Part shown: piece after piece, positions 35,340 through 44,776 of the stretch | Numbering within the stretch: the stretch's first letter is position 1 | How the letters are laid out: each line of letters opens with the position of its first letter | Made by a program: the position numbers and the translations under genes | The notes under the pieces: model-generated | The model's input: only the letters and a program-made list of their open reading frames with translations | Databases searched by the model: none | Told to the model about the DNA's origin: nothing | NCBI GenBank assembly: GCA_963827735.1 | Contig: CAWHBO010000002.1 | Span: 110,227 to 174,226 of the forward strand | DNA from: CAWHBO01 sp963827735 | GTDB taxonomy: Bacteria > Patescibacteriota > Patescibacteriia > Patescibacteriales > UBA12075 | Length of the DNA stretch: 64,000 bases | Direction of reading: 5' to 3'

Positions 35340-36284
35340 TCATAAATTATAGCATCCATGCCCTTCATCGCATTTACGGTTTTCGATGGTATTAAAGGTG
35401 CGCCAAACGTGATTTTTTTTATCTATAAAATAAAAAATTTTAGGCAACATATCTTCGCTCATTTTTAAAAACCAATTACCTTTATCGTCCGACAATAAAC
35501 TTAACGATCCATAAAGGGGAGATTTTTTCATAATCATTTTTAATTCAACGCCTTTTAACGAATAAGCTATAAAATTTCTATTGTTATCGCGATACAAAAA
35601 GGCAACCCATTCTCCTTTTTTATTAGTAGAAATACCAGATATGCCTTTCGCTCCCTCAACACGTTCTGTCTGAATACCTGTAATCTTAAATAAATCTCCA
35701 GCCAAAACATACCACTCGCCCTTATTATTCGTATAAAACTGTGTCGCCCTGCCATTCAAGTCTTTTAATTCATGCGCCTGATCTCCATCCAAATAAAAAG
35801 ACTTGCGGGATTTGCTTATCTTATCATAAAAATATACATACCAATTTTTTCCCTTATTATCACTATAAAAATCAAAAAGTGCATTGCTCAAGTCATTTAC
35901 TTCGATGCCTTTGACAGGAATCAATAACGATTTACCGTTATTCCAATAAATTCGATTTATGGAACCGCTTTTTATTTCCTTGCTCGGATATTCTGTCATA
36001 ATTTCAACGTAACTGTTTCCAACCATAATAACACTAAAAATATTTTGAATTTCTGCAACCGGCTGAGGTGTTAATTCATTTGATTGTACAAACAAAGAAG
36101 CAACTTTATTGTTAAAGTATTTTTCAAAAGACATATATTGCCTTTTTGGAGGAATACCAATATCTTCGCTATATACAATATTATTACTATATACTTCGGG
36201 AGGAATTATTAAATAGAGTACAAAAACGATAATAAATACTATTGATATTACACAAAATAAAATTATTGATTTTTTTATTTTCAT
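35340..36284 (-). CDS. Membrane-anchored exported protein with propeller-like repeats
   Basis: About 314 aa from ATG 36284, which starts directly with a basic stretch and a transmembrane helix ('SIILFCVISIVFIIVFVLYL'). A longer frame to 36335 adds 17 residues that would not fit a signal anchor. The ectodomain contains repeated units such as 'FYTNNKGEWYVLAGD', 'ISTNKKGEWVAFLYRD' and 'LLSDDKGNWFLKMSED', ~45 residues apart, resembling a WD/Kelch-like propeller. Cys residues lie close to the C-terminus ('CDEGHGC'). No family recognised. Confidence 0.62.
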   Translation of the reverse strand: MKIKKSIILFCVISIVFIIVFVLYLIIPPEVYSNNIVYSEDIGIPPKRQYMSFEKYFNNKVASLFVQSNELTPQPVAEIQNIFSVIMVGNSYVEIMTEYPSKEIKSGSINRIYWNNGKSLLIPVKGIEVNDLSNALFDFYSDNKGKNWYVYFYDKISKSRKSFYLDGDQAHELKDLNGRATQFYTNNKGEWYVLAGDLFKITGIQTERVEGAKGISGISTNKKGEWVAFLYRDNNRNFIAYSLKGVELKMIMKKSPLYGSLSLLSDDKGNWFLKMSEDMLPKIFYFIDKKNHVWRTFNTIENRKCDEGHGCYNL

Positions 36285-36387
36285 AGCTATTTTTACAAAA
36301 AATTTTATTTTATCATTTTTTGTGCAAGTAATCAACTATTTCCGTTCTTATATTAATTACATATATTACCTATACCAAAAAGCAATC

Positions 36388-38151
36388 CTACCTCCCGATA
36401 AATCCTCCCGCCTGCAGCTGCCAGAGCTTGGCATAAGTGCCGTTCGGATTGGACAGTAAAGACTTGTGGTCCCCCGTTTCCGTTATCCGGCCATTGTCAA
36501 CGACCACGATCCGGTCCATCCGGCTGATGGTTGACAAGCGGTGCGCGATGACGATCACGGTCTTGTTTTTCATGAGTTCGGTCAAGGCTTCCTGTATCAG
36601 CGCTTCCGACCGGGAATCAAGGCTGGAGGTCGCTTCATCCAAAACCAGAATCGGAGAATTTTTCAAAATGGCGCGCGCGATCGCCACTCGCTGGCGTTCA
36701 CCGCCGGAAAGCTTGATGCCGCGCTCCCCTACCATCGTGTTATAGCCGTCAGACGTATCCATGATAAAATCATGGCAACGGGCCAATTTTGCGGCGGCAA
36801 AAACTTCTTCATCATTTGCTTCCGGGCGGCCGTAACGGATGTTCTCCATAAGCGAGCGATGGAACAAAATGGGGTCTTGAGGCACCAAACTGACATTCTG
36901 CCACAGGCTTTCCTGCGTTACATGCGCAATATCCTGGCCGTCAATCAAGATATGCCCGCCCGACAAATCATATATGCGGAACAGAATCCTGACAATCGTG
37001 GTCTTGCCGGCGCCGGAAGGCCCGATGATGGCTACGCTTTCACCGGGAGCAATTTGCAGGTTGAAATTTTTTAAAACGTTGCGGGTGGAATGATATTCAA
37101 ACGAAACTTTTTTAAAAACAACTTCTCCTCGGCTGACCACCAAGCCTTTGGCTTTCGGTACATCGCTAATCTCATGCGGAGTGTTGAAAATCACCGTCAT
37201 TTCTTCCGCATCAGCCAAAGATTCATACACTCTCTGCAAGTTCTTGCTAAAATCCCAAACTCGGCTGAAGATGTTCAGGATGTATATCTGGATCAGCGCG
37301 AATGTCCCGACTGATATCAATTCCGCCTTCCACAAATGAACGGCAAAAAAATACATGCCCGCCATCAAACCGATCCAAAAAATTCCCTGAAGCGCAAAAA
37401 ATGACGAACCGATGCGCCACGCCGTGTATCGGGCGTGCCGCAATGTTTCCGTTGCCAAAGCAAATCTTCTAATTTCCCTAAAGTAGCCATTAAACAATTT
37501 AACGTTGCTGTGGTTGGTAATTGTATCTGCCAAAAGGCCGGTAGAGGCTGTTTCCGCTTCGCTGCGCTTGATATCAAACTTTAACTTATACTTGGTAAAG
37601 ACAAAATTTACGCAAAGAAAAATCAGCACCCAGGCAAACACGCCTGTTCCGAGCCATAAATTCACTCTTGCCAGCGTAACAGTGATAAAGATTATGGCCA
37701 CGGTTAAAGGAATAAAATTCCACAAAAACCGATCGCCGATATTTTCAAACGCTGCCGTAAACCACTTTACCCGCTTAACCAAAGAACCGCTGAAATTGTT
37801 GGTAAAATAACCGTATGAATGGCGATGCAAATACTGGAAACAATCATTGGACAGATCAGCGATGACGCGTGATTGAAAATAAATTGAACAGAAATCCACT
37901 GTCCGCCACAAAACCCATGATACTCCCTCCAGGCAAAGGATGATAACGATGATGGATATGAGCTTGTCGGCTGTCACTCCTTTGTCCAATCCCGATCCGG
38001 CCGCGTCCAGCAAATCCTTGAAATAAAGGGGCGTGATGAGGTTAACAATGATGACGATGGCAATCGCTATGTGGCTTGCCAAAAAAGGCCATTTAAACTT
38101 CCAGGCCTTTTTAGCGTAGATTTGTAAAGTTTTTTGAGTGTTGGTTTTCAT
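36388..38151 (-). CDS. ABC exporter half-transporter (fused membrane and ATPase domains)
   Basis: 587 aa. An ABC_membrane domain with six helices (residues ~20-310) precedes an ABC ATPase. Walker A is 'GPSGAGKTT', Q-loop 'SLVPQDPILFHRSL', signature 'LSGGERQRVAIARAI', Walker B 'ILVLDEATSSLD' and H-switch 'IVIAHRLSTI', all intact. As a homodimer it would export lipid, peptide or drug substrates. Its start codon overlaps the stop of the preceding 644-aa Cys-rich membrane protein by 1 nt, so the two are co-translated and probably work together. Confidence 0.93.
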   Translation of the reverse strand: MKTNTQKTLQIYAKKAWKFKWPFLASHIAIAIVIIVNLITPLYFKDLLDAAGSGLDKGVTADKLISIIVIILCLEGVSWVLWRTVDFCSIYFQSRVIADLSNDCFQYLHRHSYGYFTNNFSGSLVKRVKWFTAAFENIGDRFLWNFIPLTVAIIFITVTLARVNLWLGTGVFAWVLIFLCVNFVFTKYKLKFDIKRSEAETASTGLLADTITNHSNVKLFNGYFREIRRFALATETLRHARYTAWRIGSSFFALQGIFWIGLMAGMYFFAVHLWKAELISVGTFALIQIYILNIFSRVWDFSKNLQRVYESLADAEEMTVIFNTPHEISDVPKAKGLVVSRGEVVFKKVSFEYHSTRNVLKNFNLQIAPGESVAIIGPSGAGKTTIVRILFRIYDLSGGHILIDGQDIAHVTQESLWQNVSLVPQDPILFHRSLMENIRYGRPEANDEEVFAAAKLARCHDFIMDTSDGYNTMVGERGIKLSGGERQRVAIARAILKNSPILVLDEATSSLDSRSEALIQEALTELMKNKTVIVIAHRLSTISRMDRIVVVDNGRITETGDHKSLLSNPNGTYAKLWQLQAGGFIGR

Positions 38152-40085
38152 CAGCTTGCAGCTTGATTTTGATATTTATACGATTTTTTCATGGCCTTCC
38201 AAAAAACATCGCGGTTGATGCAGTGCGGGTTGGTGCCATCGCAATCTTTGTTCTCCAAAATATTTCCATATTTTGCGAAAGAATTTCCATCCGCATAACG
38301 ATACGGATCTTTTTGCAAATTGGCCGTAACGATCTCATGCGCCCGATCAACATTTCCCCCGGCTTTGGCGACCTCTTCTTGCATCCCAAGGTCGTAAGCG
38401 CGGACAAGTCCACGGAATTCCGCCGACTTCGCTTCTTTCTTGACCGTATCAATCGCCTCGCCCAAAACCGTCGATACCGGATCGGCGGCATCGGATTCAA
38501 CCAGATCCATCAGCTCTTCAAAAGCCGCTTTTTTCGCTTGATCCATGGTTGCTTCCCATGCCTTATCCTTTAAAGCATCTTTGATCATATCCAGGTTACG
38601 GTCAACGTCCTGCTGGCGATCCGACAGGCCTTTTTCAATCGCGGCCTGGCGTTCCAGCATGCGTTCATAAAAAAACAATTGCTCATCGTATTTCTCTTCG
38701 CTGGCTGTATTCTTGGAATTCCAGAACTTCATATAATCCACCGCGTTGCCCAATTTTTCATTCCAGCGCAATTTCAAGAGTTCACGCTCGTCCATCTTTT
38801 CAATGTCATTCTTCGGATCGTTTTTGAAAGCAAGGTAATCGCGCAAGGTTTTGTATTCCGCTTCGTCCATGCTCTCGCCTTTTCCGCGCAAGGAGTCATT
38901 GAGCGCGACCAAAGTATCGCGTGTCGTCTGATCAATTTTCCCGAGATGGTAATCCAGGCTCGCGGCGCGATTCAGCGGATCGGACAATGATTCATAAAAT
39001 TTCTTTACATCAGGGGTCATGGTCTTAAGATAATCCTCGCGCTTGACTTCCAGGCCTTTCAGCTGCCGCTCAAGTTCCGGATCTGCGCCTTTTTTCAGCT
39101 GATCTTTTATCAGCGCGATCTGGTCATCAAGCTCAACCACGGCTCCGGGGTTGAGCTTGGAGCCGATTTGAGAAACGCATTTGGAGCGATCATCGCCGGT
39201 AAGTTTTTGGCATCCGGACGGGTCAAGGAATTTTATGGATGCGTTAAGCAGGCATTCTTCGCGCGTATAAGACATAAGACCGCCCTTGATCTGATCGCAA
39301 GCTGATAAATCGCCCGTATTTTCCGCAATCAGAAGATAGCATTTATCCCGCGGCGGATTGGAACCGACAAACCCTTCACCTTTGATCTTTTCACATTCTT
39401 CCGACCGTCCCTCCTGAACGCCCGCTCCCTGCCAGCAATGGTCGCTGTCCGGCAAAAAATCGCACAAAATTCCCTGGAGTTCGCCGACACAGCCGGTAAG
39501 CAGGAACGGACAAGCTAAAAACACCATAACCATAACCGCTTCTTTGGTTTTTTTACGCTTTAAGATTAATTTCATGATCAAAAGCATAAGCCAAAGCGCG
39601 GCCAGGATCAAACCGAAGATGGAGGCGGCTAAAAGCGGTTCGCCGACAAAACTGATCAAAGCGCGGGCGATATCGGTATAACGAGGTTCAAAGTAAACCA
39701 GCTGGCGCGCGAACACAAGCCAAGGCAGGATGGCCGCGCCCAGAAGGAAAGGATTGATGCTAACAAATCTTTTCAGTCCAACCAAGCGCTTGATGCCGCC
39801 AAGCGTCAGATAAACGAGATAAGACAGGAACGCGAAAACAATTCCCAGGTACGGCGTCCAGGCTGTAAAGATTTTCATCACTTTTTGGTTAACAATATCT
39901 TTTGTTTCCAAGGGCAGACTACCCTGTCCTCCCAGATAAATAAGAAAAAACGCCAAAGCAAAAAGAAAAAACGTTAAAAGCGGCCAAATGCGGAAAATCA
40001 AACCGGGTTTGGCGCCGTCCTTCTGCGTAGTATTATCCTCTTGCACTAAAAGAGGATTGCTGGTTTTGTTAACAATCGTGTTCAT
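38151..40085 (-). CDS. Large membrane protein with Cys motifs and coiled coil, unknown
   Basis: 644 aa. About four hydrophobic helices occupy residues 30-210; the last ends in 'FLACPFLLTGCVGELQ'. A Cys-rich section (about 205-310) contains repeated motifs of the type 'LSACDQIKGG...REECLLNAS' and 'PSGCQKLTGDDRSKC', spaced like a disulfide-bonded repeat. The C-terminal ~320 residues are charged, helical and coiled-coil-like with no family I know. The gene ends in a 1-nt overlap with an ABC exporter. It could be an exporter accessory, a substrate or a surface anchor; this is not decidable from sequence. Confidence 0.6.
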   Translation of the reverse strand: MNTIVNKTSNPLLVQEDNTTQKDGAKPGLIFRIWPLLTFFLFALAFFLIYLGGQGSLPLETKDIVNQKVMKIFTAWTPYLGIVFAFLSYLVYLTLGGIKRLVGLKRFVSINPFLLGAAILPWLVFARQLVYFEPRYTDIARALISFVGEPLLAASIFGLILAALWLMLLIMKLILKRKKTKEAVMVMVFLACPFLLTGCVGELQGILCDFLPDSDHCWQGAGVQEGRSEECEKIKGEGFVGSNPPRDKCYLLIAENTGDLSACDQIKGGLMSYTREECLLNASIKFLDPSGCQKLTGDDRSKCVSQIGSKLNPGAVVELDDQIALIKDQLKKGADPELERQLKGLEVKREDYLKTMTPDVKKFYESLSDPLNRAASLDYHLGKIDQTTRDTLVALNDSLRGKGESMDEAEYKTLRDYLAFKNDPKNDIEKMDERELLKLRWNEKLGNAVDYMKFWNSKNTASEEKYDEQLFFYERMLERQAAIEKGLSDRQQDVDRNLDMIKDALKDKAWEATMDQAKKAAFEELMDLVESDAADPVSTVLGEAIDTVKKEAKSAEFRGLVRAYDLGMQEEVAKAGGNVDRAHEIVTANLQKDPYRYADGNSFAKYGNILENKDCDGTNPHCINRDVFWKAMKKSYKYQNQAAS

Positions 40086-40104
40086 AGAAACTTAGTTTAA
40101 AGTA

Positions 40105-40563
40105 TTATAATCTTATGATGCTATCCACCATTAAAACTATTCCTGCCCCCAACAGACATCCGGCCATTTTGCCGACCGCTGATTTCAGCATCGTTCTTTC
40201 TTCAGGCACTGATTTTGATCTTAAATTTTCCGCCATTTTTCCTTCAAAAATTCCAGCAATGCCATCGGTTACGGCATTGCCGACGACTCCGCCGGCAATC
40301 GCTCCGGCTACGCCGGCAAAATGGCCGCCAAAGATCGCCAAAATGGCCAAAATTCCATTATCAATCAAACCGAAATAAATGTCAGGCAACAATGATTTGA
40401 AATTCACCTTGAAAGGTATGAGCGAAACGACGCAAAGCAGAGCCAAGAGAACCAAAACCAAACCCATCCATTCGGCCTGGTTAACAAAAAATATGCTGAC
40501 TGCCGTGATGACAATGCAAAGCGCAATCACATCCAACACCGCTGCAAAAAATTTTTGATTCAT
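40105..40563 (-). CDS. Small polytopic membrane protein
   Basis: 152 aa with four hydrophobic segments: two at the N-terminus ('VLDVIALCIVITAVSIFFV', 'GLVLVLLALLCVVSLIPF'), one Gly/Ala-rich ('ILAIFGGHFAGVAGAIAGG', reminiscent of glycine-zipper helices) and one at the C-terminus. A short charged loop precedes the last helix. No family recognised. It lies 19 bp before the 644-aa protein gene in the same direction, so it may be a component of the same exporter locus. Confidence 0.58.
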   Translation of the reverse strand: MNQKFFAAVLDVIALCIVITAVSIFFVNQAEWMGLVLVLLALLCVVSLIPFKVNFKSLLPDIYFGLIDNGILAILAIFGGHFAGVAGAIAGGVVGNAVTDGIAGIFEGKMAENLRSKSVPEERTMLKSAVGKMAGCLLGAGIVLMVDSIIRL

Positions 40564-40612
40564 AGTTTTTTATGAGGCTCAATGCCTTATCTTGTTAAAA
40601 ATTTTATACCTG

Positions 40613-41488
40613 TTATTTGCTGTTCTGCCGCCCTTTTAATTCTTCAATTTGCTTTTTCAATTCAATCATTTTCAATTCGCGGTTAACCGCGACTTTGTTA
40701 AATCTTTCCAACTCTGAATTTTTCCGCTCCAATTCCCCGGTCCTCTCTTTAACCCGCTCTTCCAAAGTACGATTATACTTCTCCAGGTCCTCTTTTGAAT
40801 CCCGCAAATCCGAGGTCATTTCATTGAATGATTCAGCCAGTTCACCCAGCTCATCGCTGGTGTATTTTTTTATCACAGTATCCAGCTTCCCTGCGGCAAC
40901 TTTCTTCGTTCCTTCCAAAATTTCTCCGATCGGCTTGGTGTAACCCTTGACGGTGATAAACAAAAAAACCGCCAAAATAAAAATGATGACAACAAACAAA
41001 ATCAGGACTGTGATCACGATATTGTTTAAAATATCCGAGATTGAACCCAGGGAAAATCCGAGCCAAAATGTCCAATCGTTCGTGCCTAATCTCAAATTTT
41101 TGAAATATATCGCGTAATTTTCAGCTTTATCGGAATAAATATAATCTTCACCGATTTTTCCCTGAAGTTGCGGGTAATATTCAAAAGCGTTGGTGCCCAT
41201 AAAGGCCGGCTCGTTCGATCGGTAGATTTTTCCATCTTCTTCCACCACCCACCAAAAAATAAAATCTTTTTCTTTGGTTAATTTGTTTAAGCTTTCATAA
41301 GGAAAATCAGACTGATAAAAACCAAGCTCAATCTGTTTGGCGATAAAGCCGCCCAATGAACGATTGTTCTCAAACAAGCTGGTTTGCGCGTAAGTGATAT
41401 AGTCATAACCCAAGATGAACGACAAAACTATGATCGTGAGCACAAAAAAAATAAACAATTTTAAAAATAATTTTTTAAAAATTATCAT
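40613..41488 (-). CDS. HAMP-domain membrane sensor without an output domain
   Basis: 291 aa. TM1 (about 8-28), an extracytoplasmic domain of ~120 residues resembling a single Cache/PAS-like fold ('FIFWWVVEEDGKIYRS', 'YAIYFKNLRLGTNDW'), TM2 (about 150-178) and a HAMP domain (about 178-232: 'KPIGEILEGTKKVAAG...ELGELAESFNEM'). A long Glu/Lys coiled coil (to the C-terminus) ends the protein. No histidine kinase, GGDEF or MCP domain follows, so output must be by contact with a partner. It lies 28 bp downstream of the FIST lipoprotein gene, a plausible sensing partner. Confidence 0.82.
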   Translation of the reverse strand: MIIFKKLFLKLFIFFVLTIIVLSFILGYDYITYAQTSLFENNRSLGGFIAKQIELGFYQSDFPYESLNKLTKEKDFIFWWVVEEDGKIYRSNEPAFMGTNAFEYYPQLQGKIGEDYIYSDKAENYAIYFKNLRLGTNDWTFWLGFSLGSISDILNNIVITVLILFVVIIFILAVFLFITVKGYTKPIGEILEGTKKVAAGKLDTVIKKYTSDELGELAESFNEMTSDLRDSKEDLEKYNRTLEERVKERTGELERKNSELERFNKVAVNRELKMIELKKQIEELKGRQNSK

Positions 41489-41516
41489 AAAAAAAATCTT
41501 AAATCTGGCCGCTTGG

Positions 41517-42905
41517 TTAATGGATCAGAACCACTGATTCAATGATGTTGGCGTTCACATTCCCGATGCCCGGCAATGGCCCCTGTTCTCCGGCTGTGAT
41601 AGCTCCCAGGAAAGGCACTCCGCCCAAAACTTCATTGGTGATAAACGGAATTTTTGCAAATTCTTCGGCCGGCAGCAAAGTTTTAAGTCCGTTGCAAAAA
41701 GCCATCACCGCAAAATCGCCTTCGCCTTTTTTCAAGCCTGACCGCAACAAAGCATCCTGGGGAATGTTCTCCACCCTGTTCATGGCAATCTGCCAATTGC
41801 CGCGATACAAGGATATCTCATCGCCTTTGACAATTTGCGCGTACACAGTCAAAGTCTTGTTTTCAATATCCTCTGCGTCAGGGATGGGCGAGGTGGCAAA
41901 ATGGCTTACCTGCCCGCCTGAGCCTCTGATAATTTTGGCAATCGGATTGCTTAAAGTGAAAATCTTTACCAGAGCAAAATCAACTTCTTCCTGGTCGCTG
42001 TTGAATTCACCCGCTTCCAATCTTTTATAAAATTCTCCGCCCACCCATTCGTTGTATACGTCCAGCGCCGGCTTGCCGTCAATTTTGGAAATTCTGAATC
42101 CGTCAGATTCGGTAACCTCCGCCCTGATATCGGTCAGCTTAAAAGTGGAATCAAAACCCCAGCCGACATGATTGGCGTAAACGGCCACCAAAATCAATCC
42201 GGTGCTGTAAGTTTTATCTTCCGTAAATTGCCTCCAATTGTTGGTAAATGTCGGTCCGAAATCCTTGGCGTTTCCGCCGATAACCGGCACGTCTGTCCCC
42301 ACGATTTCCGCAATCCCTCCCAAAATCTGATTTTCTTCGCCTCTTTTGGTCGTTCCCATATACAAAATCATATCCGGCTTATCGGTTGCCTCTTTTCCGG
42401 CATTGCTGATGGCATCGGCAATAGCTTTCCTTCCGGCTTCCTCGGGACTGGCTGCTTGTTCCAGATCAATGGTGCCGACACTGTAAACGGTGTCAGTTGA
42501 GGCAGAAAGCAAAACGCCAATGGCGAATTTTTTGGTTTCAATCAGTCCGTCATTGGTGATGATGATGTTGGAAGTTATCCCGTAAATTTTGACGCCCGGC
42601 CCGATCTGAGACCTAACCTCATCAATGATTGCTTCGTGATTGTCATTGCTGATATATACCACATGGGCAAAATTCGGAATTTTGCCTTTCAGTCCGCGCT
42701 TGGCGGCAGCAACCGCTTCGGGAATCGCGACCATGTAATCATCCTTTTTGCTCCAGCCGACCGCCGCTTCCGAAGAAGCTCTGACGGAAGATACGGCCTT
42801 CTGCACAGGAGTGATCCGCGGCGCTGTTTCTTTTCGGACGCACCCGGAAACAAGAAACAAGCAGGTTAACCCGCATAAAAAAAACATTATTTTGGCGTTT
42901 TTCAT
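41517..42905 (-). CDS. FIST-domain lipoprotein (extracytoplasmic sensor)
   Basis: About 462 aa from ATG 42905; the frame is open to 42992, but only the shorter start gives a lipoprotein signal: 'MFFLCGLTCLFLVSGC' with lipobox LVSG/C. A FIST_N domain (about residues 45-260) is followed by FIST_C (about 270-455, 'FAVMAFCNGLKTLLPA' and 'GGVPFLGAITAGEQGPL'). FIST domains bind small molecules, possibly amino acids, and are usually cytoplasmic and fused to kinases or cyclases; an exported lipoprotein version is unusual. It precedes the HAMP protein gene. Confidence 0.84.
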   Translation of the reverse strand: MKNAKIMFFLCGLTCLFLVSGCVRKETAPRITPVQKAVSSVRASSEAAVGWSKKDDYMVAIPEAVAAAKRGLKGKIPNFAHVVYISNDNHEAIIDEVRSQIGPGVKIYGITSNIIITNDGLIETKKFAIGVLLSASTDTVYSVGTIDLEQAASPEEAGRKAIADAISNAGKEATDKPDMILYMGTTKRGEENQILGGIAEIVGTDVPVIGGNAKDFGPTFTNNWRQFTEDKTYSTGLILVAVYANHVGWGFDSTFKLTDIRAEVTESDGFRISKIDGKPALDVYNEWVGGEFYKRLEAGEFNSDQEEVDFALVKIFTLSNPIAKIIRGSGGQVSHFATSPIPDAEDIENKTLTVYAQIVKGDEISLYRGNWQIAMNRVENIPQDALLRSGLKKGEGDFAVMAFCNGLKTLLPAEEFAKIPFITNEVLGGVPFLGAITAGEQGPLPGIGNVNANIIESVVLIH

Positions 42906-42972
42906 GTTGTTAATTTTTAAAAAATTAAATTTGATTATATTATAGCATTTTTCTGCTATTTTTAAAATCAAA

Positions 42973-43896
42973 TCACTTCTTCCTCTCAACAAAAATCCGA
43001 CCGTCAGCCGTCGCGCATTGGGGCGGGTTTGATTTCATGATGGGAAAGCCGGCCTGAACGCAGGACTCATAATTTGTGATTGAGGCCGGCTTGATTGATT
43101 GAACAATCCTGTCAACCGTGGCGTCAACATCAAAAGCCTCTCTTTCTTTGGTGCATTCTTGGTTTTTGGCTTCATCATAATTGGCGCAATTGGTATAGCG
43201 CAAAGAAAAATTTACCGTGATGAATTTGCCATTTTTGACAGTAGTATAGGTGTACGATGAATAAACACTGCCGGCCGCGCCTTCGTGCTTGACGTTTACG
43301 CAATACGTTCTGTCATCAACTTGTCCTTGCGAAGTGATATCAGACACACTGCTGATCTCAAGCGGGGTGACCTGGCAGGAATATACGCCGCTTTCCATTC
43401 TTATCACTGGCGGCCATTCCGCGGCGCTGATATATTTTGTCGTTAATTCTTCCGGGTATTGAAAACTTATTTTATTATCAGTCTTTGTCAGCCAGAAATC
43501 ATCGTTTGTCTGAACATCATCCAAACTTTCCGTGATGCTCCACAGCGAATAAAAACGGCTGTAATACCTGTGAACAGCAACCGCTTTTTTTTCTGTTGAT
43601 TTAAAAAGAAAGCCGGACCCCATCTGTTCCGAAAACTCATAGCCTTTGTCTTTCATAAAAGTTTTGATCAATTCCGGATGGTTGCTTTTGGTTATATATT
43701 TATTATCTCCAATGGACAGTTTTACAACATCTGAATTCCCAAAATTCAAGCTGACAATGCCCTTGATCTGCGGCCAAGGATTGCCTTCCTGAAAAATTAC
43801 CGAGGAATAGAACAAAAGAAAAATTCCAGTGAGCAAAAGCAAGATGAAGATAAATAATAATAATTTTAAGTTTTGGGGTTGGGGTTTTAAAATCAT
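42973..43896 (-). CDS. Membrane-anchored exported protein with C-terminal CPR cysteine motif
   Basis: 307 aa. One N-terminal transmembrane anchor ('LLLFIFILLLLTGIFLLFYS') is followed by an extracellular domain with several Cys. The C-terminus 'YESCVQAGFPIMKSNPPQC' plus 'ATADGRIFVE' corresponds to a short Cys-paired domain that I know from many secreted Patescibacteria proteins. The middle has 'ISFQYPEELTTKYI', seen in related lipoproteins. Function unknown. It starts 7 bp after the extended stop of the Nudix gene, indicating an operon. Confidence 0.68.
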   Translation of the reverse strand: MILKPQPQNLKLLLFIFILLLLTGIFLLFYSSVIFQEGNPWPQIKGIVSLNFGNSDVVKLSIGDNKYITKSNHPELIKTFMKDKGYEFSEQMGSGFLFKSTEKKAVAVHRYYSRFYSLWSITESLDDVQTNDDFWLTKTDNKISFQYPEELTTKYISAAEWPPVIRMESGVYSCQVTPLEISSVSDITSQGQVDDRTYCVNVKHEGAAGSVYSSYTYTTVKNGKFITVNFSLRYTNCANYDEAKNQECTKEREAFDVDATVDRIVQSIKPASITNYESCVQAGFPIMKSNPPQCATADGRIFVERKK

Positions 43897-43903
43897 AGAT
43901 TCT

Positions 43904-44731
43904 CTATTCTATTTTTTTATTTTTCAATAAATTTTCATACCAAAATCCTTTCTTTATCATCCTGTTCATGGCCGGCCAAATAAAATCATAGTCATCCGCT
44001 TCTTCTTCATTTATCCATTTTCCTCCTGCATGTTCATCGCTTAGGATTATTTCTTAATCCGTATGAACCAAAGAAACAGTGCCGTAAATTGCCACTCCCG
44101 CTAAATCCATCCAAGAGGCATAATCATAGGTTGCTAAAATTTTAAACTTGCTGATGCCGGTTTCTTCTTTGAGCTCCCGCTGAAAAGCTGGCAAAGACTC
44201 TTCTCGCGCGTCAATTCTTCCTCCGGGCAGATCCCAGATACCCGGACGCTTGGCGACCTCGGCAATGAAACATTGATTGTTCCTGATTATAACCGCTTTC
44301 TGACTGACGCTGAATTTTTCAAAACTTTTACCATACTTATTGGCATATGTCACAATTTCGTTCATCAAACCATCGGACGTTTCATATTTTTTTATATCCA
44401 AGGGATCAATCCATTTGTAATCCTCGTGCTCCTCGCTTAACTTCACTTCCCCGCTTTCGAAATCGCAGATGAAGGTAATTCCGATTTTAAATTCTTGCTT
44501 CTCGTCTTCAAATGAAAAAACATTGAACGGTTCGCGGACGATCACTGATAAATTTGTTTCTTCTTTGATTTCTCTAAGCAAGCCGATTTGCGGATTTTCT
44601 TTTTCTTTTAAGCCGCCTCCGACCGTTTCCCAAAAACCCGGCAAAAAGCTATCCTGCTCGCTTCTTTTAACCAGCAAAATTTTTCCCTCGCAATTTCTAA
44701 TAATCCCTTTAACCGCTATTCCATTAAGCAT
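43904..44731 (-). pseudogene. Tandem Nudix hydrolase gene interrupted by an in-frame stop
   Basis: Two Nudix domains lie in one frame. Domain 1 has the box 'GGGLKEKENPQIGLLREIKEETNLSV' in shortened form G..GL..(x)..REIKEE; domain 2 has 'LPGGRIDAREES' followed by 'RELKEETGI'. Both catalytic REXXEE cores are intact. A TAA at 44054-44056 ends the frame after 'VSLVHTD', but the same frame continues for 49 codons ('EIILSDEHAGGKWINEEEA...') to TAG at 43904, and this tail matches the Nudix C-terminal region ('LSEEHEDYKWIDPLDI' in domain 1). The extended stop is 7 bp before the next gene. I read it as a recent nonsense mutation (or sequencing error) that truncates domain 2; readthrough is possible. 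Confidence 0.78.
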
Positions 44732-44776
44732 ACATTTTAAAACTAAAAAAATTTTATAAAATTATTTTATTTTCTA

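Noticed and set aside
42906..42992. N-terminal extension of the FIST protein
   Set aside because: The extension has no Shine-Dalgarno sequence and would hide the lipoprotein signal peptide; it overlaps the neighbouring gene's end.
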